From Trochalopteron elliotii (taxonomy: Eukaryota > Chordata > Aves > Passeriformes > Leiothrichidae): a stretch of 64,000 bases of DNA. Shown in pieces: positions 35,501-48,317 of this stretch (its first letter is position 1; each line of letters opens with the position of its first letter). The notes under the pieces are model-generated. The model was not told where the DNA came from. It saw only the letters and a program-made list of their open reading frames with translations, and did no database searches. The stretch covers positions 62,001 through 126,000 of the forward strand of contig JANPWX010000463.1 of NCBI GenBank assembly GCA_024734555.1, in the 5' to 3' direction. Position numbers and translations under genes: made by a program.

Positions 35501-38500
35501 GAGAAGCAAAGCAGCTAAAACATTCCCACAGTGCAACATTACTGCTCTGTTCCCCTTTTAACCACTTCGTTCAGCATGTTAATTCTTTAATCATAACTTG
35601 AGCTTGAATTTGTCTCTCTTAAAGCACCATACTTCTCTCAGAAGACTTTTCTTTTGGTGACTTACAATTTTCTATATTTTTTCTTTGCTTTCTGTGAGAC
35701 TGTGCTGTTATCTAGTTAGATTCATGTGCTTGCCTGGTGTCACAATGACCTTGTACTCTTTATAAATATTGTTAATGCACCAGAGTCTGCACCAGAAAAG
35801 GGTTGTTGGTTTTTTTTCCCCTGCTAACACACATGGCTTTGCTGAACTGAGAGTAGGCAGGAGAAAGGAGAATTCATTCTGAAAAATCATAAATGTGCCG
35901 CTACTTTGGGGGGGTTTTAGGTGTGTCATACTGGGCTGAAAAATTCTGAAAGTCGTAAAATAACTTCCCATTGAGGGAATATAGCCAAACTTCATTTGGG
36001 TGGTCATAAAAAGAAAAAAAGAAAAGGAAAAGGATTCCTTTTCTCTTTTTCCACTGTTCTTAGTTTAAGGCTGGTCAGAACTGGTACTTTGCTGTACATA
36101 GCAGCCATCCAGAGCCACAAAAAAAGTAAGTTAAGAGCCCTCAGGGCAGAAAGCTGTAAGGGGATCTATGGTAACACCTACCTGAAAAGACCGGAGGGAG
36201 GGTCTAGAAAGCCTCCAAACCTTAAATAACATTCGTAAGTATTTCCTAGCTGCCTTAAATTTTTCCTTCTGTAAATGTAATTTAGGACACAACTTCACAT
36301 GTTAAGTGGTTTTGTTTCATGAAGGAAGGGAACAGAGGGCCCCTTCTCTTAAATTACTCAGAGTAATAAAAGCCCAACTTATTTTAATGTGCAAAATTTT
36401 TCATTAAAATCAGTGAAAGGTAAAAATTAAGATCTGTGCCACACCCACACATATATGTATTCATATACATTTAGATCCTCTTCCTCCCTCCCCTCCTCTT
36501 TTTTTTTTTTTTCTTTTTATCTGTGTAGTGAAATAAATTTTAAGGGTCAAGAAATGAATGGGCTTAGTTTCCAACAAAGCGGTTTGGGCCAAGCTGTTGA
36601 TCATTACTGTGAGATGGATTTTTCAGCTCATACATCCTTCCTGGAGTCCTTCACACAGTCAGGCCCTCAAAGAGAAGTATAGCTTGACACTTATGCCAAG
36701 AGGAAGACAAAACTGGAAAAAATGATCTGTCAGTGTTGCCAGCACTCCCACAATCTCCTGGGTCTCACTTGTAGGATTTTACTTCCCATTTTGCAAAAAA
36801 AAAAAAGGTGTGATCAGTGTAGGCAGAAGAGAAGGCCTGGACAATATTAACACATCTGCCACTTTTAATCTCATTCCAACATCTCTTGGAATGTAGTAGA
36901 CTCCTCTGCTTTCACACACCCTTCACAAAGCCCAGTCTAGCTTCTGTCTCTTGCTTTCAGGTTTAAAATACCAGCCAAAGCAATTTCTTTGGCTGTATGG
37001 CTACAAGTTATGGCAAATACAGCTAATTCTCGTCCAGCCTGATGCTGCTGTGTGTTTCCCACTTCCCAAAGTGTCTGTCTGTGCCAGGCATGTGGCACCA
37101 ACTGAAAGAGATGTGACAGTCCAGCATCAGAAATGGAAGGTGGAGTTTTCTCCCTGTTCAATATGAGTTTTCACTTTGAAGAAATAAATTTGCATATAAA
37201 ATTACAGCAAAGCTATACTCCAGATCCACCGTGTCTTAGTCCCCTGCAATAATGGATCTTAACTGCTGTTAATGTTATCTGTAGTACATTTTCTCCCAGA
37301 AAGGAGGGGAGGGTTCTTCTTATGCTTGAACTATTTTTAGTACTTGAACTGTTTCCCCTTCTCTTTAACAAAATCTGTGAGGATTTTTATGGTGGTTATT
37401 GCCACAGCACCAAGCTGTCTGAAGTCTTGAAATCTCAAATCATGTTTAAGCATTTTGCATCATGCATAGCATTTTAATCTAAATGTGCATATGGAGAAAA
37501 CACTCCCCTACCACTGGAAAACTCATCTGGTCCTACAGAGATGGAGTCCCTGCGTGACATTCCCCAAACTTGCTCCTAGACAAATTTTCCAAAGAATTCC
37601 CACTTCAGTCTAATTTAGAAAACTGCAGGTCCCCATGGCTCCTCTGCCAGTTCAGTTGTCAATACCTGGGACTACATCCCACTCATCCAGCATTTTGATA
37701 TTAGGTTTTGACTGTGACATTTGAACTGGACTAGGCTCAAGATACGTTTTCCATGTTCCTTCCATGGTTTTCACTCATCTTGCTCCACAACCTGTGGATC
37801 AGTGCACAGTCTCATAAGGGAATGGTGAAAGGGTCTTCAATAACTTGTGAGGATGTGGCAGACAAAAAGAGCATGAGCTGGTAGGGAAAGCTGCCCACAG
37901 AACAAGGCATAAAGAAACTGCTGGGACACCTCTGCAAGGGTGTAAGTTACAGAGAGAGCAGGTGATGGATTTTGGCAGGGGGGAAGAAAGTTAGAGGTTA
38001 CTCAATTGCATTAAATGCAGACAAAGGCTGCCTTTAGGGGGTTATAGGCCCTGGAATATCAAACTTTGAAGACTCTTTGACATATCTAAGGCTGGAAAAA
38101 GAATGCAGTGTTCTCCTTTTCCAGTCACCGGCTCTGGTATCTGGGATTCCACTAGCCCAAATGTGCCAGGAATTAAGTCTCTCCAGACAGAGATAACATA
38201 GCAGAGCTCTGATCAAGGGACTGATATCAAAGGAGCAAATCTTTCAGCCCCGGGGATGAATCGTCAGAGCAGTTTATTCCAACCTTTTCTCCTCCTTTCA
38301 AGTATCAGGTTCAATTGCAGCAACGGCAGCACAAAAGCCTTCGTCATTCTAGGTGCTGAAAAGGCAGGGAAAACACAACCAGGAGGAATGGAATTCACAG
38401 GTGATACAAGGCTGGGAGGGTGTTGCAAATACCACAGAGAACAAAGAAGTGATGCAAAAGGAACCTATCTTGCTTGGGCAGGGAGGAAGAAGAAAAGATG

Positions 38501-40745
38501 GGGGCTGGTCATGCACCTGTGGAGAAAGGATCCCATAGGTTAAGTATTCAAAAGGAGATGTTTAGAAAGCACAGCATGAGAGGAAAATTAAAAAAAAAAG
38601 GTAGGCAAAAGAAACACAGTTTTGCCAGCTGAGGTATACCAAATTCAGACAGCAATATTATTTTGCAGACATTCAAGCACCTGACAGAAGTCCTTATAAT
38701 CTTATTTTCCTGAATGGGCAGACTGAGGCTGCATGTGGGCTCAGGAAAGGGCCTGTAATTGTACAGCACTGGCCACTCCTTGGCTAAGCAGAAACAGCTT
38801 GTCATTGCAGAAAACCTGTGCTTAAAGCTAAAGGGCACTGCTAATACTGCCCACAGTTAAGGTGAGATTACACAAAGAAGGTCACATTCTGTTTTGTATG
38901 CCCTGCAAAATGTGGGAGTGAGGAGGAAAGAGAAGCCTCAGGGAAGAGCAGCAGGCACAGGAGTGTTATAAACCAGCATCTCTCTGCCAAGCAAGTATCA
39001 AACCAGAATTGCAGCATCTCAGCTTCTCTGCTTCTCAGCAATCTGTGGATCTAATCTCTGTTTACATGCAGGGGGAGATCTGTCTTGTCTGAAGGCATTC
39101 CCACTGCCTGTTCCACTCAAGTTGCCCTACCTCCTACAAAGCAGGTGAGGACAGGTGGAGAGGGCTGAACTGGAAGGCACAGTTCTGGGAACTGATGAAA
39201 GCAGATGAGGTTGTGTGTCACTTCAGCTCCACTAGCTATTCACAGTCATCTCACCTGTACAGAGATGAGCTGGAGCACCAAGCTAATTCTGCCTCATCAG
39301 TGTTGGTTATGTCAGCTGATCCTTCAGCAGGCTTTCCTGGGACATCAGTCACATCATTGCTGGATCTTAATAAACTATGTTGTCAATGAGTCTGCTTCCC
39401 TCATGAAGCTGAATTAGCTCTACTGGGAAAACAGGAGCAAGACCATTGACTCTGCAGAATGATCATTTATCTCTGAAGCCTGTAGCTCACGTGCACGCCA
39501 GGAGCCACAGAATTACTGCTCAGCTGCAGTCTGGCTTGGACTGTGCTTTGGTGTTTGGGGATTTGGGTGGGAAGGAAGGAATTGCATGTTCCTTGGGTGG
39601 TGGCATGGCACTCATATTTCAGAGAGCCCTGTGTTTTGGCATGTCACGATTTACCCCTATAGGTTGTCAGCTGCCCTAAAAGATGTTTACTGAATTACAG
39701 TGCAGATGGATCTGAGCTTTGCAAGAATTGTGGGTGTGGGAGTGAATGTCAGCCATATATATATATATATATGCATACATGGCTTCTTTGCAACTATGAG
39801 GGTCCGGGGAAACATATGCTGCCAGTGTGTTGCCACATAACCAGGCATGTTTCCATGCCTGGAAACAGGGTAACACAGAGTCAGCACACTCCAGTGAGGC
39901 TGCACTCCATAGCTTGTGTTTCCCCCAGGGCACTGTGCTGTAGCAGGAATGAGGCACCTCAGGGACAAGGAAGAAATCCATGGCCCAAAGGTAATCAGCT
40001 TGTGGGGTTGTAATGTTAAACTCATGGGGAAGACAACATGGGGGGTTGGTGGCCTGTGAAAATCTCAGCATGAAAAAACGCTGGAAAGATTTTTTATATA
40101 AAATTATGGTATTCTTTTGGGAAAGTACCACATAGTAGAAGGAAGGACTAAGTGTGTTCAGGGGCACAAGAAAATTGTTGAGGTACAAGAAGGGACCCAG
40201 AGATGGCCGGGTAATGCGAGCCCATCTTCATCCATACTTTCAGTTTACCCATCTCTGTGGTGTTTTGGCCCCTTTTTTGTGATAGCAGGGCCACTGATGT
40301 AGACAAATCACCCAAAGACAGTGTTGGCAAGGAGCAGTCAGTCTCTTCAACTCTAGTAATAGAGGCTTCCTTGTGCAAACATGCAGTCTCATGTCTCTGG
40401 CTGCTGCTGGAAGGCACCTTGGCGCTGCATTGCACTCTTCCTGCAAGGCACCAAGTGCATCAGAGGCAAACCACAGGCTCAGCAGGAATTTTGTGTCCCC
40501 TTTGCCACAGAGAACACTGAGAGTTTTGTGTGGGTACTTGGTCATTCAGGAGATCTGGGTGAAAACCTTGACTCTGTTGAAAAGCTGGGCTTGTGTGCAT
40601 GGCTGTATGATTAGAGTAATTCAGCTTTTGCCTTTAGTTTCCCTGCAGAAGAAAGGAGTTTGCAGATCTGCAAGCTGTGATCAAGGCCGTCAGAAGGCCT
40701 CCCTTAGCAGAAGCTGAGTGTGTGGACACTCTGTACCTTTTCATT
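32600..40745. other. Gene-poor region upstream of the NANOG-like gene
   Basis: No gene, RNA or well-bounded transposon was recognised. Simple sequences include a T-rich run (36496-36519), a poly-A run (36796-36807) and (AT)9 at 39755-39772. Reading frames reach about 184 codons (34699-35253, -) without domains and usually have competing frames. Confidence 0.5.
39755..39772. repeat. (AT)n microsatellite
   Basis: Nine uninterrupted AT units in intergenic DNA. Confidence 0.9.
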
Positions 40746-42092
40746 ACACTACTGGCAGGAATGAAGCAGTGTGTGTGCAACCAGAGTGCTCACACCCACA
40801 GCTCACACATCACAGTGTGCTCAGCATGGCTCTGCTCCAAAACCTTCCTGGAAGCACCAGGTTCAGGGAGACTGGGAGCAGAGGCAGTACAATTGCTTTG
40901 GCTCCTAGATCTTCCAGTCAGCTGGCACTGCTGCTGCCCAGCTCTTCCAGTCCTGCAGTTCTTTGCACTGTGCCAGGGAGACTACAACCCCTTTCCCTTG
41001 TGTCCCTCCTTCGCCTTCTCGCCCTTTCATGTCAGGCATGACAAGGAGATGAGGAACCACAGTCTGTGTTGTGCTTCTGCAGTGCCCTTCATGTCAGGGC
41101 ACTGCACAAGCAAAGGAACCCAGTACTCTGCACATCCAGCATGCATCACAGCTTCCCAGGAGCTTTACATTTCCATAGTCTCTATTTTTAAAGTGTCACT
41201 AATGGGTCCTGACCCTGCCTTCAGCAGGACAAAGCATGCTCTCTCAGCTCAGTTTAGATAATAAAAAGTTTAAGACCCAGTCAAGGAAAAAAAATGAAAC
41301 TATCTTTTCAAGAGCCAACACTGTGCAATAAATCTTTGCTAAAATTCGTTTCTAGTCAGCTCTGGTGTTTGTGCTTTGGCTACTCTGTCCTCACATACAC
41401 AGTCAGTCAGGAAGTGGACTTTCCAGTCACAAGGAAAAATGTTTCTCTTCCCTTACTTCTACTTCCCCCCCCCCCCCGCCCATTTTTATTTTCTTATTTC
41501 TTATTTCTTATTTATTTTTTCTTTTTTTTTTTCCCAATTATGTTTGGAAGAAGAAATCAGACTTGCTCAGAGAAAAAGATGGCTCTAAATGATTTGTTTG
41601 GAAACACCAAAGCATTACACTAATATGACACTTTTAACTTTTTTGTGTGTGCTCAGAGCATTACAACACATGCTATTACCTATGAGCTACATATGATCAG
41701 TGTGAATGTCACCTTTGAATGTCAGAATGAGGAAAGGAGGAGCACAAAGGTGATGACAGGCTGCTCCACAAAAGTTTTGTCTCCTTCACACAGAAAGGAA
41801 GTATACTGGCAAGTATTTCTCTCAACATTTCTGCATTTCTGGATGAGTGTTTCTGAGATGAACAAGCCCCTGCAGGTTTCACAGCAGTGGTGGTGTCTGC
41901 CCACACTGGACTTTGCTGACATTGGCCTTGGCCAGTTCTGTTTGGATCTTGTCTTGCACTACCTAACACAGGTAGGAAGATACCTCTGCTTTGTTCTTAT
42001 GGCCAGGCTGCTTCTGATTTGCCTCTGTGAGACCTTCAGTCCAGCTGAGCCAGCTGTATCTTGCATGCCCATCAGTTTTACTTGCCTGTGGC
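40746..42092 (+). repeat. Direct repeat, copy A of a diverged 1.3-1.5 kb pair
   Basis: This block aligns collinearly with 46818-48317 in the same orientation. Shared landmarks are the AACCTTCCTG(G/A)AAGCACC block, a GTCTCTATTTTTAAAGTGTC block, a CTGTGCAATAAATCTTT block with AATAAA, and a near-identical right end of about 240 bp. The left and middle parts have diverged markedly with indels, while the right end (41850-42091) differs at only a few per cent of positions. It could be a segmental duplication or two copies of an unclassified repeat. No intact gene was recognised within it; the open frame at 41645-42130 has no known domain. Confidence 0.8.
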
Positions 42093-44580
42093 ACTTAAAA
42101 GGTCCTGTGCATTTTATCAGTTTCCACTGAGCCCTTTATGCAGGTTGCCCTGAATGGCAGCTGACAATAAATTCCAACAGCTGATACTCTGTGTAAAATG
42201 CATGTTTAGGTCATGTTTCTATTTGGGTTCATGTGAAAAATCTCATTCTGCAGACAATTGTGTATCCTATTTTCTGTTTTGCAGGATGTGAGTAACTTTC
42301 TGAAGACGTTGATTGCTCACATCCTGTGGGGCAGTTGCAATCTAGTCTACATGGATCTAAGATACAGACTTAAAGGTGTTGCTTTCATAACCCAGACAAA
42401 ATATACCTATGATGTGCTTAATCGAAGTTTTCAAAGGCCATCCATCATCTCTCACCACACCCTGCTCCCTCATTGTGGTGGTTGTTACAACTTGACAGTG
42501 CTGAATTTACCAAATCAAACAATCTCTGTGCCAATATGATGCAACTACGTGGCTCAAACTGCTGTGATGCAGCTGGAGATAGCAGCAGGACAGGTCTCTA
42601 CTAAAAAAAAACAAACCCACAGTTAATAAATATGTCACACGTGGGTGTAGAAACTCAAAAAGTAAAATATTCAGGCAACATTTGTCCTTCCTGCTCTCCT
42701 CCAGCAGTGACTGTGAACCCGAATGTAGCTCTGAACTTTTATTTGGCGGTGTGAAGATCTCAGACGGGCATGAACTTTGCTCACCGGCTTCCCTGGCGCC
42801 ATCCCTTTCTAATGAAAACATTCAGGTAGGTGCAAGGAAGGGCAGCGTTTTGCCCAAGACCACCCGGCCGGTCAGCAGGAGAGTGAGATGCGAGCTGCTC
42901 CAAGCCCCTGCTCTGCCCAGGAGGTGGCACTGCCAGCATTGCTGCCTGGAGCCGGCGCTTCTTGTGCAAACACAGCCCGGCCAGCAGTTCCTGTTCGAGC
43001 CCCGCCTGCCCAGCACCACCCCATGATAAAACGTAAGTCATCTACCCTGTTCTGTTTGCTCAACTTTCACCCTGATTGTCCCTTCTTCCAACCAGATTGC
43101 TCAGGTCAAGAGCCCAGAGAGGACATTGCACACTGGCACAGCTTCTTGCTGCACCCAAAACTCCCAGCCACCTTCCTCTCCTTATCTTGCCACCCCCCTC
43201 CCTTCCCTGTCTTTCTCTACCTCTCAGCTCTGATCTGTCAGAAAAAGTGAGTAGATGGTCCAAGCATGTGCTGTGTCTTATAGTATGCTGTCTGCTTTTA
43301 ACTTGCATATCCAAAATTTTTGCAAGTGCGCTGGTGTTTTCCCAGCCTATGACTATCAAGCTCTGCTTTATCCACAGGACAGAGAGGCCCAGAGCACACC
43401 AAGTCCTGTTTCTAGCTGCTGAAACAAGATTAGCCTCCAGCATGCCATTTATTCCAAAACTGTCAGCAGTTTTTGTTCATTCCCATCACCTCAGTGTGCT
43501 TGGCAGCCATCTCTGTACCCACAGAATACTCTTGGATGGACATGAAAGAAATGCTTTGGAGGGAGCATGGTGACAAAAAGACAAAGGCTGCTGGGTGACA
43601 TCAAGTGCTGAGCTGCACATTCTTGGTGGATATAGGCTAGAGTTTATTTACCTCCTCTGCCTCATGGCTGCCTGTTCCCAGTCCACCTTGCAGTCTTGAT
43701 GCCATGGCTAAAAAGTGAGGTCTTACACCAAGACACCTAAATATTTAGCTAACACTACCTGATGGCCACTCCACCTCACTTCAAACAGTTTCAGTCATAG
43801 CCACACCATTTTCAAGGATTTTCCTATGAAATGTCTTTTCAACCACCTTTGCCTTCAGAGATCTGACCACTCTTCACTGCATACTTCTCTCTCCTTATCA
43901 CACACAGTTCCCTCCTGTCTCCTGCTTTAACTGCTAGACACACTGCCAGGAAGTGACCCAATGCTCTGGGTATGTCATAATCCTTCTGGCTACCTCACTA
44001 TACAGGGACCATTTCCTCACAGCTCTAGGTCTCCATTCCAGAGTCACTCACTGCCACGTCTTCTGCTGTGTTCACCTCCCAGTGTTTCAATCCATTCCAT
44101 CCTTCCTTGGCTGCTTCTTACTGAGTTTCCTAAACATCATCTTCAATATCAAATCAACCTTGCCCTGCTCCACCAGTGCCGTGCCGACTGCTCTGAGATG
44201 GCAGAAAGTGCTCACTGGGCTTTGGGAATGCAATGGCCTTCCACATGGACAGCCTCCCTTGTGTCCACATTCGTGTAACACCAGAGCAGGAAGGTGGGCA
44301 ACTATCTGCATGCCAGAAATCCAGAGCTCCAGTTGTGCCATCAATCACTCTTCCACTGATTTGCAGCATTGGAGCATTGTAAAAAGACAGGGGCACAGCA
44401 CAACTGTTTGCCCTGGCCAGCACTGTGCAAGACTTCAAACTTTTTTTGTGTGGCAAGTCTGGTAATTTTGAATGAAACTCATCCTAACTAAGAAAGGGGC
44501 TTCACAATGAATTCTAGTGTACAAAGCAGATGTGCAAGTGCTGGGAAAAAAGAGGCTATGGAGAAGGAGGATGGAAGCAT
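42093..44580. other. Spacer between the two repeat copies
   Basis: It contains an exon-like CpG-rich patch at 42.7-43.0 kb (listed separately) and a 170-codon frame at 43953-44465 without recognisable domains. No other gene was seen. Confidence 0.5.
42705..42825 (+). other. Exon-like open segment flanked by splice-site consensus
   Basis: A pyrimidine-rich tract ending CTCCTCCAG precedes the segment, and CAG|GTAGGT follows it. The enclosed roughly 121 bp is open in one frame, which extends through to 43026, and is followed by a CpG-rich patch (42830-43020). The encoded residues are acidic and Ser-rich and match no family I recognise. It may be an exon of an unknown transcript, a remnant of a lost gene, or chance. 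Confidence 0.25.
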
Positions 44581-44589
44581 TACTTGGAC

Positions 44590-45060
44590 ACAGAAGGACA
44601 AAATCAGAAAGGCCTTAGAGCCCAGCTAGAGGAGAAAATTGCATGGAATAGGATGGCTAACAAAGGGATTGTGCAACTCTCCCAGTAACCAGTCCAGGGA
44701 AAATACAGGTCTGCTGAGGAATGGGGAGACGAATTAGTGATGAATGTCTCAGCCTTGATGGGGCTGAAGTACCTGAAGCCTTCCTTGCTGTAGTCTGTAG
44801 AAGCAAAGCCTGCTCCCAGATTTCCAAACACATCATAATGGTTTGTAAAACTGAGGGACAGCAAGCAGCAGCAGGCTTGATACTATTTAGGGAGGTTGAA
44901 TATATTACCATCCATGAGATTGAATAGAATACACTTCAAAGGTGCTAGGACATTTCTGAAGCTGCTGAAAGAATTGCCTCATGTGATTATGAGACCAGAA
45001 TCTTTCACCTGTCCCTGGCAGCTGGAAAAATGCTAATGTTGCACTCAGCTGTGCAGACCA
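44590..45060 (+). mobile_element. CR1-like LINE fragment (reverse-transcriptase region)
   Basis: The sequence resembles the interior of CR1-type LINEs. Landmarks are a CCTTGATGGGGCTGAAGTAC block followed by CCTTCCTTGCTGTAGTC, and a GCCTCATGTGATTATGAGACC block followed by a TTTCACCTGTCCCTGGCAGC block. The reading frame is broken by stops. Related sequence may continue to about 45290 (an ATTAGGGGAAGAGTGGCTGA stretch). It is an inactive 5'-truncated or internal fragment. Confidence 0.6.
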
Positions 45061-45299
45061 ACCAGGATGAGTCAGTGAACCCCAGACCAGCCATCCTTAC
45101 CTTGGTGCTGTGTCCTCTTGGCACCCAATGTCACCTGCACCAAGGACAAGGATGTGGTCAGGAAAGGGTGATGCTGGTTTTCCAAGGGCAAACTGACTGC
45201 CTTTTGAAATGAAAGGACTGGCTATATGGATTAGGGGAAGAGTGGCTGATGTGATGCACTTTGACAGGAGTTACACTGTAGGCACAGCATATTCCTTTG

Positions 45300-46817
45300 G
45301 AAGGAGGGGGAGGTATGGCAGCAAACCACTGCTTAATATACTGGGAACTGGGAAGATGCAAAATACCCCAGTTATTGTGAATGACACCATCAGCAGCTCC
45401 TTTAAACTCCAGGCTGGTGTCCTGTGACATTGCCCAAAGACTGCCCTGAGCAACCTATCACGCTCTTCACACCCTGACACACAGTAGAACACATCAGAAA
45501 GAGTAAGTGTTGCACCTACACAGACTGGTTGTCCAACAAAATATTCTGTAGCACTGAATGTTGCTCTGGAGGCAGAAAAAGCTTGACAGACTATACGAAG
45601 TCATAATTAATTGACCAAATTTTAGCCAATTTCTCCTAACCTTTTCATGAGCAATATCTGGAAACAAAAGAAGCATCCCCCATCTATTACCACCACCTGC
45701 TTCTGATGTTCTGCTGATGTTCTACAGTGAATGTTGCTTTACTTGAGCATGTAATTTGTAGAGATGCATTTGCCCATGAAATATTTGGCACCTTCAAGAG
45801 GCTGGAGGAGATGTCAATGGAAAATTATAACCAGGGAGACAGAGTGAGGAAGAAAGTCTTCACACGAGTTTCAGCTTATGCATAATGTAAGTTTATTCCT
45901 TACAAACTATCCAACAGTGCATCTCTCTAGGCAGAAGGTGCTGGGCCCACACAGCCACTGTTCTGGCCATGCTGGGACAGCCAACAGGATGCTTCAGTGC
46001 TGAGGGCAAGAGCTAAGAGAGCAGGCCATACAGGTGGCCTAGCATTTTTCTGTGCGCTGAGGCCTGGAACTGCTAGAGCGATTCTGAGAGAGTTGGGTCA
46101 GACACTGTGAAGTAGAATGACAAAGCAGCCAATATCTTCAGGTTAATATGGATCTGGAGTGGCTGGACATGAGACCCCACAGTAGCTACTCATCCATTTT
46201 CTGCCCCATGTGACAGAGAACATGCTTCAGAGAACAAGGCATTGTTGTTTCCCTACTGCAAAGAAGTGCCACATTCAGATTGCTGTCCCAGTCCACTGGG
46301 AATGAGGAGCTGGCATTACAGGCACGAACAAGAAAGGTGGAAAGGAGGAATCTTGTGCTTTCAGTTCTAGGGTGATCAAGCTAGAATGGGAAGCCCCAGG
46401 TAGCAGGACTATTTTTGGGGAACACTTGATTTTAATAGGTAAATAGAGAGAAGGACATGTAGGGTCATGAGAAACTCTTCTCCAGTGTCAACACCTCCTC
46501 GCAATTCACTCATAAAAATCCACGGCCTGCCCCTCCTAAGCTTCCCTTGCAGAGACACAGCTTCTCTTCACAATAAGCACAGCCCTAGCTGGTAAGCACT
46601 CGTGTTCAGTCCCTCATCACCACTCAGACTCTGGAGTTCTGTAGGAAAGGCAATAAAAACTGTTCTGAGGGTTTCATATCGGTCCATCATGGTTTCAGTG
46701 TGAATCAAGGGGGCAGATGTGGGGGACATAATTTCAGATGATGTTGTTTTAAAAAATGGGAGTGATAGGAAGTCTGGCTTAATCACAGGAATATCTTCTG
46801 TCCCAACTGCACTTTTA
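45300..46817. other. Intergenic sequence, no gene recognised
   Basis: Only short frames occur on both strands, and no clear repeat was seen. Confidence 0.55.
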
Positions 46818-48317
46818 GCACCCTACTACCTTGAGCAAGCAATGGTATCTGTGCAACCAAACTGTTCGCACCCACAAACCACACATCAGATAAGTTTTTA
46901 TCTCATAAGAAAGACCTGGACTCTAATATGAATATCAGCTGGGGTTTGCAGTGTTGGTGAGAAGCCGCTTCAAACACGGTTTTTGTGGCTGTGGTGTGAA
47001 AACCTTCCTGAAAGCACCCAGTTCAGAGAGTCCAGGAGCAGTATAATCCCTTTGGATCCATCCAGATCTTCCAGTCACCTGGCACCAGATCTTCCAGTCC
47101 TGCAGTCCTTTGCATTAGTATCAGGGAAAGATCAGCCCTTTCCTTTGTGCCACTTTTTCCTCACCTTGCTCTTCCATGTCAGGGAAAATAAGGACATGCG
47201 AGGCCTCCACAGTCTCCCTCAGGTCAGGGCCCTGCATAAGCAAATGCACCCAGTGACTGCATATCTGGTGCCAAGTAAGTGCATTTGAGACCATTCCCAT
47301 GTCCCTTTTGGCCTCCCCTCCAGTCCAGAGAGGTCTGGCAGGGAACTGAGGTGTGTCCAGCCTGACCAGTTCAAGTTGCAGTGGCTGGTTCTGACTCCTA
47401 AGAGCTGTCAGCATTTCCAGGCATGAGTCCCATCCTTCCCTCCCTGTCAACCCTCTCTGCAGAATTCACTCCCTTAAATATTCCCATAAGTTTTAGATTT
47501 CCTGAGTCTCTATTTTTAAAGTGTCACTAATTTGTTTTGAACCTGTCTTCAGCAGAACAGAACCTGTTAATAAAAATGAAGTCCCAGACCAGTAAAAAAA
47601 ACGAAACTATCTTTTCAAGAGGCAACACTGTGCAATAAATCTTTACTAAACCTTAATTTCTAGTCAGCCCTGGTGTTTGTTGTTTTGGCTGCTCTGTTCT
47701 CACACACACAGCCAGTCAGGAAGCTTACTTTCCAGTCACAAGGAAAAATGTTTCTCTCCCTTCATTTCTACTTTTTCCCCCTTTTTTTTGTTTTGTTAGG
47801 TTTTCTTTTTTGTGTTTGGAAACAGCAAAACCTTACACAAACAGAACGCTTTTAACTTTTTTGTGTGTTTGTGTGGCCCCAGAGCATTATAACACACAGC
47901 ATTACCTATGAACTACAAATTACCAATGTGAATGTCACTCTTGCATCAGAATGAAAAAAGGCAGAGCATAGAAGTGGTATGATGCTGCTCCATCACTCCA
48001 CTAAAATTTTGTCTCTGGCATGAAACAAGGAAGCTGAAAAGTATTCCTCTCAATGTTTCTGTACGGATAAGTTTTTCTGAGATAGACAAGCCCCTGCAGG
48101 TTTCAGCAGCAGTGGTGGAGTCTGCCCACACTGGGCTTTGCTGACATTGGCCTTGGCCAGTTCTGTTTGGATCTTGTCTTGCACTACCTAACACAGGTAG
48201 GAAGATACTTCTGCTTTGTGCTTACGGCCAGGCTGCTTCTGATTTGCCTCTGTGAGACCTTCAGTCCAGCTGAGCCAGCTGTATCTTGCATGCCCATCAG
48301 TTTTACCTGCCTGTGGC
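46818..48317 (+). repeat. Direct repeat, copy B of a diverged 1.3-1.5 kb pair
   Basis: This is collinear with 40746-42092 and lies about 6.1 kb downstream in the same orientation. It carries about 90 bp not present in copy A (around 46890-46985) plus smaller indels. The rightmost part (about 48075-48316) is nearly identical to copy A, and similarity then stops abruptly. The shared open frame at the right end (48167-48317 within a 72-codon frame) follows from the sequence identity and is not evidence of a gene. Confidence 0.8.

Noticed and set aside
41645..42130. 161-codon frame partly shared with the frame at 48167-48385
   Set aside because: The shared residues follow from the nearly identical DNA of the direct repeat. 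The frames differ outside that block and no domain is visible.
40746..48317. Possible SLC2A14-like second glucose transporter between the NANOG-like gene and SLC2A3
   Set aside because: I searched this interval for sugar-porter signatures (GRR, QLSGIN, PETKGR, GPGPIPW) in the translated frames and found none.
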